Of a stretch of DNA of 64,000 nucleotides, positions 59,783 to 64,000 are shown piece after piece. How positions within the stretch are numbered: position 1 is the first letter of the stretch; every line of letters starts with the position of its first letter. This DNA comes from Pseudomonas fluorescens. Its GTDB lineage: Bacteria > Pseudomonadota > Gammaproteobacteria > Pseudomonadales > Pseudomonadaceae. The DNA is taken from positions 164,493-228,492 of the forward strand of contig NZ_JAGGOG010000018.1 in assembly GCF_018614655.1 (NCBI RefSeq), in the 5' to 3' direction. The position numbers and the translations under genes are program-made. The notes under the pieces were generated by a model. It was not told where the DNA came from, made no database searches, and saw nothing but the letters and a program-made list of their open reading frames with translations.

Positions 59783-60793
59783 ATGGCTTTTAATATGCGC
59801 AACCGCAGCCTGCTCTCGCTGATGCACCACACCACTCGCGAGCTGCACTACCTGCTGGACCTGTCCCGTGACCTCAAGCGCGCCAAATACACCGGCACCG
59901 AGCGCCCGCACTTGCAGGGCAAAAACATCGCGCTGATCTTCGAAAAAACCTCGACCCGCACGCGCTGCGCGTTCGAAGTGGCGGCCCACGACCAAGGAGC
60001 CCACGTCACCTACATCGACCCGGTGTCATCGCAGATCGGCCACAAAGAAAGCATGAAAGACACCGCCCGCGTCCTCGGTCGCATGTTCGATGCCATCGAG
60101 TACCGTGGCTTCGAACAGGAAATCGTCGAAGAACTGGCCAAATTCGCCGGCGTGCCCGTGTTCAACGGCCTGACCGCTGAGTTCCACCCAACCCAAATGA
60201 TCGCCGACACCCTGACCATGCGCGAACACAGCGATAAGCCGCTGCATGACATCAGCTACGCCTACCTCGGTGACGCCCGCTACAACATGGGCAACTCACT
60301 GCTGATGATCGGTGCCAAGCTGGGTATGGACGTGCGCATTGGCGCGCCAAAAGCCCTGTGGCCCCATGAAGACTTCATCAAGCAGTGCCAGGCGTTTGCT
60401 GAAGAAAGCGGCGCGCGCATCACCATCACCGAAGACCCGAAAGAGGCTGTTAAAGGCGTGGACTTCATCCACACCGATATCTGGGTGTCCATGGGTGAGC
60501 CAGTGGAAGCGTGGGACGAGCGTATCGAGCAGCTGCTGCCGTACCAGGTCAACGCCAAGATGATGAAAGCCTCGGGCAACCCTCGGGTGAAGTTCATGCA
60601 CTGCCTGCCAGCGTTCCATAACAGCGAAACCAAGGTCGGCAAGGACATCGCCGCGCGGTATCCAAACCTGGCCAATGGCGTGGAAGTGACCGAAGAGGTG
60701 TTTGAGTCCCCGGCCAACATCGCCTTTGAGCAGGCGGAAAACCGCATGCATACCATCAAGGCGATTCTGGTCTCCGCACTGGCGGATATCTAA
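59783..60793 (+). CDS. arcB: Catabolic ornithine carbamoyltransferase
   Basis: Phosphorolyses citrulline to ornithine and carbamoyl phosphate. 336 residues with the carbamoyl phosphate site EKTSTRTRCAFEVA (about 54-66), HPTQMIADTLTM, and ornithine site HCLPAFHN. Catabolic rather than anabolic use is inferred from the operon. AAGGAG precedes the ATG. Confidence 0.96.
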   Translation: MAFNMRNRSLLSLMHHTTRELHYLLDLSRDLKRAKYTGTERPHLQGKNIALIFEKTSTRTRCAFEVAAHDQGAHVTYIDPVSSQIGHKESMKDTARVLGRMFDAIEYRGFEQEIVEELAKFAGVPVFNGLTAEFHPTQMIADTLTMREHSDKPLHDISYAYLGDARYNMGNSLLMIGAKLGMDVRIGAPKALWPHEDFIKQCQAFAEESGARITITEDPKEAVKGVDFIHTDIWVSMGEPVEAWDERIEQLLPYQVNAKMMKASGNPRVKFMHCLPAFHNSETKVGKDIAARYPNLANGVEVTEEVFESPANIAFEQAENRMHTIKAILVSALADI

Positions 60794-60817
60794 CTCTCGC
60801 TGTCGGAACACAGTCAG

Positions 60818-60937
60818 TGTGGGAGCGGCGGTGCGACGATTCGACTTGCTCGCGAAAGCGGGGTGTCAGTTGATACATCTGGTGGCTGATCCACCGCATT
60901 CGCGAGCAAGTCGAATCGTCGCACCGCCGCTCCCACA
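60818..60937. repeat. REPIN (TGTGGGAGCGGCGGTGCGAC type) between arcB and arcC
   Basis: Nearly perfect 45-bp arms (GGCGGTGCGACGATTCGACT and so on) in inverted order with a short centre. The longest REP-type stem in the window, in the middle of the arc operon, so it can influence processing of the arcB and arcC parts of the mRNA. Confidence 0.9.
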
Positions 60938-60982
60938 TTTTGTCCTGTGTTCACAAAGCTGATTTCTGAAAGGACACTCTGT

Positions 60983-61912
60983 ATGCGTATCGTCGTAGCA
61001 CTGGGCGGCAACGCCCTTCTGCGCCGTGGTGAACCCATGACCGCAGACAATCAACGCGCCAACATCCGCATCGCCACCGAACAGATCGCCAAGATCCACG
61101 CCGGCAACGAGCTGGTCATCGCCCATGGCAATGGCCCGCAAGTGGGCCTGCTGTCGTTGCAGGCGGCGGCCTACACCCAAGTCTCGCCTTACCCGCTGGA
61201 CGTGCTGGGCGCCGAAACCGAAGGCATGATCGGCTACATCATCGAACAGGAACTGGGCAACCTGCTGGACTTCCAAGTGCCGTTCGCCACGCTGCTGACC
61301 CAGGTGGAAGTGGACGCCAAGGACCCCGCGTTCCAGAACCCGAGCAAACCCATCGGCCCGGTCTACTCGAAAGCCGAAGCCGAAAAACTCGCGGCCGAAA
61401 AAGGCTGGACCATCGCTCCCGATGGCGACAAATATCGCCGCGTGGTCGCCAGCCCCCGGCCCAAACGCATTTTTGAAATCCGCCCGATTAGCTGGCTGCT
61501 GGAAAAAGGCAGCATCGTGATCTGCGCCGGTGGCGGCGGGATTCCGACGATGTATGGCGAAGACGGCAAGCTCCAGGGCATTGAAGCGGTGATCGACAAA
61601 GACCTCTGCTCATCCCTGCTGGCCGGGCAACTGGGCGCCGACTTGCTGGTGATCGCCACCGACGTCAATGCCGCTTTTATCGACTTCGGCAAACCGACCC
61701 AGAAGGCCATCGGCCAGGCTCATCCCGACGAAATGGAAAAACTCGGCTTCGCCGCCGGCTCCATGGGGCCCAAGGTTCAGGCCGCGTGCGAGTTCGCCCG
61801 CCAGACTGGAAAAACCGCAGTGATCGGTTCACTCTCGGACATCGAAGCTATCGTCCAGGGCCATGCCGGCACGCGTATCAGCACAGCAAAACCTGGGATC
61901 ACCTATCGATAA
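60983..61912 (+). CDS. arcC: Carbamate kinase
   Basis: Makes ATP from carbamoyl phosphate and ADP, the energy-yielding step. 309 residues with ALGGNALLRRG (6-16), HGNGPQVGLL, PRPKRIFEI and the GGGGIPT and TDVNAAFIDFG motifs of the amino acid kinase fold. AAAGGA lies ahead of the ATG at 60983. Last gene of arcDABC. Confidence 0.96.
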   Translation: MRIVVALGGNALLRRGEPMTADNQRANIRIATEQIAKIHAGNELVIAHGNGPQVGLLSLQAAAYTQVSPYPLDVLGAETEGMIGYIIEQELGNLLDFQVPFATLLTQVEVDAKDPAFQNPSKPIGPVYSKAEAEKLAAEKGWTIAPDGDKYRRVVASPRPKRIFEIRPISWLLEKGSIVICAGGGGIPTMYGEDGKLQGIEAVIDKDLCSSLLAGQLGADLLVIATDVNAAFIDFGKPTQKAIGQAHPDEMEKLGFAAGSMGPKVQAACEFARQTGKTAVIGSLSDIEAIVQGHAGTRISTAKPGITYR

Positions 61913-61930
61913 AGTGGAGGAGAAACGCCT

Positions 61931-62293
61931 ATGGCCACGTTTGAACCCGGACACCTGCACATCGAACGCCACGCGCTGACCAAGGACGACTACAGCTACA
62001 ACCTGTGCATCGACTATGAAGTCAGTCAGGACCCCAAGGAAGGCAAGGGAATGCTGTTCAAGATGCATGGCTCGGTGCAGGGCAAGGACCTCAAGGAGGA
62101 GTTTTTCCTGCCCAAGGACCAGGCATTCGATTTTGCCCGGCACGCGATGAACATTGCACAGAAGTACGGCATGCCGAAGATTGCCGTGCTCAATGGCTCG
62201 ATGCACAAGCAGTACGACTTAATGTTTGAGGATGTGCGCCATCAGTTGGATGTGAAGCCGGGGGATCCGGTGAAACCCGAACATCTCGAATAA
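61931..62293 (+). CDS. DUF5064 family protein
   Basis: 120 residues, soluble. MATFEPGHLHIERHALTKDD, then KGMLFKMHGSVQGKDLKEEFFLP are typical of DUF5064, found in Pseudomonas. No function is known. GGAGG precedes the ATG, 18 bp after arcC, so it may be an accessory gene of the arc operon. Confidence 0.85.
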   Translation: MATFEPGHLHIERHALTKDDYSYNLCIDYEVSQDPKEGKGMLFKMHGSVQGKDLKEEFFLPKDQAFDFARHAMNIAQKYGMPKIAVLNGSMHKQYDLMFEDVRHQLDVKPGDPVKPEHLE

Positions 62294-62322
62294 CCCGCCT
62301 TGTCCTAACACAGCAGATCAAA

Positions 62323-62411
62323 TGTGGGAGCGGGCTTGCTCGCGAAAGCGGTGGTTCAGTGACAGATGGGTTGACTGATACACCGCCTTCGCGAGCAAGC
62401 CCGCTCCCACA
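62323..62411. repeat. REPIN (TGTGGGAGCGGGCTTGC type)
   Basis: Same subtype as 32723-32812: TGTGGGAGCGGGCTTGCTCG in both orientations with GCGAAAGCGGTG arms and a short centre. Confidence 0.9.
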
Positions 62412-62502
62412 CTTTGATCTCCGTCACCCGCCGGATTTCACCTGACCCCCTCCTCCAAGGCATACTTGCCACCTCTCGCACGCCAGAACCCAGAACCGCC
62501 CC

Positions 62503-64000
62503 ATGCGTATCCACGTCAGCTTCATCGACCGCGTCGGCATTACCCAGGAAGTCCTGGCCCTGCTCGGTGGGCGCAATCTCAATCTGGATGCGGTGGAAAT
62601 GGTCCCACCCAACGTCTATATCGACGCGCCTACCTTGAGCGCCGAGGTCCTGGAAGAACTGCGTGACGCGCTGTTCAGCGTCCACGGCGTACAGGCCGTG
62701 ACGGTGGTGGACATCCTCCCCGGCCAACGCCGTCATCTGCAGCTCGACGCCCTGCTCGCCGCCATGACCGACCCGGTATTGGCTCTGGACAGTGCCGGCA
62801 AGATCCTGCTGGCCAACCCGGCGCTCATTGCGCTGTATGGCCGCGAGCCGGCCGGTGAAAGCATCAACGCGCTGTTCGACGACCCCATGCTGCTGACCAC
62901 CTTGCTGGACCATGGCTTTCGCCTACCCCTGCGGGAAATCAGCGTCAACGGCCAAACCCTGTTGCTGGACGCCACCCCGATCACCGACGCCGGCGCACTG
63001 CTGACCCTGTACCCACCCAACCGTATCGGTGAGCAACTGTCGGCGCTGCACCATGACCATGCCGAAGGTTTCGATGCACTGTTGGGCGAATCCCCCGCGA
63101 TCCGCACCCTCAAGGCCCGTGCCCAACGCGTGGCGGCCCTTGATGCCCCCTTGTTGATCCAGGGCGAAACCGGCACCGGCAAGGAACTGGTGGCACGGGC
63201 CTGCCACGCCATCAGCGCGCGGCACAGTTCACCGTTTCTCGCTTTGAACTGCGCGGCACTGCCGGAGAACCTGGCCGAGAGTGAACTGTTCGGCTACGCC
63301 CCCGGCGCCTTTACCGGTGCCCAGCGCGGCGGCAAGCCGGGGCTGATGGAACTGGCCAACCAAGGCACGGTGTTTCTCGATGAAATCGGCGAGATGTCGC
63401 CGTATTTGCAGGCCAAGCTGCTGCGATTCCTGAATGACGGCAGCTTTCGCCGGGTAGGCGGCGACCGTGAGGTCAAGGTCAACGTGCGGATCCTCAGCGC
63501 CACCCACCGTGACCTGGAAAAAATGGTCAGCGAAGGCACCTTCCGCGAAGACTTGTTCTACCGCCTGAACGTCCTCAACGTCGAAGTCCCGCCCCTGCGC
63601 GAGCGCGGCCAGGACATCCTGTTGCTGGCCCGCTACTTCATGCAGCAAGCCTGCGCGCAGATCCAGCGCCCGGTCTGCCGCCTGGCGCCGGGCACCTATC
63701 CGGCGCTGCTGGGCAACCGTTGGCCGGGTAACGTGCGCCAGCTGCAAAACGTGATCTTTCGCGCTGCCGCCATTTGCGAAAGCAGCCTGGTGGACATTGG
63801 CGACCTGGACATTGCTGGTACATCGGTGGCGCGCCAGAGTGATGGTGAAGTCGACAGCCTGGAACAGGCGGTGGAGGACTTTGAGCGCGGGTTACTGGAG
63901 AAGCTGTATGCCAGCTATCCGTCCACTCGCCAATTGGCGAGCCGCCTGCAGACCTCCCACACCGCCATCGCCCATCGCCTGCGTAAGTACGGTATTCCGA
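62503..64000 (+). CDS. Sigma-54-dependent activator, TyrR family (GcsR-like), 3' truncated
   Basis: At least 499 residues; the gene runs off the window. N-terminal ACT domain (about 1-70, VSFIDRVGITQEVLALLGGR), a PAS-like domain (about 80-170), AAA+ domain with Walker A GETGTGKE (221-228), the sigma-54 loop GAFTGA (268-273) and Walker B VFLDE (290-294), and a C-terminal HTH (about 475-495, TRQLASRLQTSHTAIAHRLR). The ACT-PAS-AAA-HTH order fits TyrR-like enhancer-binding proteins. It resembles GcsR, the glycine-cleavage regulator of P. aeruginosa, more than PhhR, from memory. The next genes downstream would decide. Confidence 0.85.
   Translation, partial: MRIHVSFIDRVGITQEVLALLGGRNLNLDAVEMVPPNVYIDAPTLSAEVLEELRDALFSVHGVQAVTVVDILPGQRRHLQLDALLAAMTDPVLALDSAGKILLANPALIALYGREPAGESINALFDDPMLLTTLLDHGFRLPLREISVNGQTLLLDATPITDAGALLTLYPPNRIGEQLSALHHDHAEGFDALLGESPAIRTLKARAQRVAALDAPLLIQGETGTGKELVARACHAISARHSSPFLALNCAALPENLAESELFGYAPGAFTGAQRGGKPGLMELANQGTVFLDEIGEMSPYLQAKLLRFLNDGSFRRVGGDREVKVNVRILSATHRDLEKMVSEGTFREDLFYRLNVLNVEVPPLRERGQDILLLARYFMQQACAQIQRPVCRLAPGTYPALLGNRWPGNVRQLQNVIFRAAAICESSLVDIGDLDIAGTSVARQSDGEVDSLEQAVEDFERGLLEKLYASYPSTRQLASRLQTSHTAIAHRLRKYGIP

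Overview
The window is a 64 kb piece of chromosome from a Pseudomonas of the fluorescens group. This is inferred from gene order and protein similarity to blocks I know from P. aeruginosa: the fadD1-fadD2-phaJ1 block, the eda-pgl-zwf-hexR/oprB/gts glucose block, the argP-sodB-bifA-icmP block, a cpxRPA-type block and the arcDABC operon. Coding density is high and GC-rich. Many intergenic gaps hold the short palindromic REP/REPIN elements typical of this group. I saw no tRNA, rRNA, insertion sequence, prophage or CRISPR array.

Layout. 1-3 kb: end of a methyltransferase gene, peptide deformylase, a YihY-type membrane protein and CsbD. 3-9 kb: two tandem acyl-CoA synthetases, an alpha/beta hydrolase and a PhaJ-type enoyl-CoA hydratase (fatty acid activation and PHA precursor supply). 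9-11 kb: small stress proteins and a PLP enzyme. 11-24 kb: glucose catabolism and uptake (eda-pgl-zwf with divergent hexR, a hexose-phosphate mutarotase, porin OprB, the GtsABCD importer and an AGE-family sugar isomerase). 24-35 kb: an epimerase, argP, a LysE-type exporter, sodB, a small Met/Gly-rich gene with a possible HrpL promoter, the c-di-GMP phosphodiesterase gene bifA, imelysin-family icmP, trkH and an AraC-type regulator. 35-42 kb: small proteins, an MFS transporter, arfB, an unassigned cysteine-free 472-residue protein and an AroP-like permease with a Trp-codon leader peptide. 42-43.3 kb: an orphan two-gene unit made of a 45-residue acidic peptide and an M29-aminopeptidase-like metalloprotein. 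43-49 kb: rluB and the scpB-scpA-yciO-rnm cluster, then yciB and yciI. 49-54 kb: a cpxR-cpxP-cpxA envelope-stress system and a CoA transferase. 54-64 kb: an AlkA-type glycosylase, two divergent arcD paralogues, arcA-arcB-arcC and the start of a TyrR/GcsR-like sigma-54 activator.

How the parts work together. OprB, GtsABCD, Zwf, Pgl and Eda bring glucose in and pass it through the Entner-Doudoroff route. HexR has a visible operator in the zwf-hexR gap. Two matching promoters (gtsA and the sugar isomerase gene) carry the same 18-bp palindrome exactly 20 bp upstream of the -35 box, which suggests one activator for both. The arginine deiminase operon has an Anr-like box at -41.5 from a predicted start.

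The most novel-looking items are the peptide/M29-like operon at 42.1-43.3 kb, the Trp-codon leader ahead of the AroP-like permease, the paired sugar promoters, and the hrp-box-like promoter in front of the small Met/Gly-rich gene.
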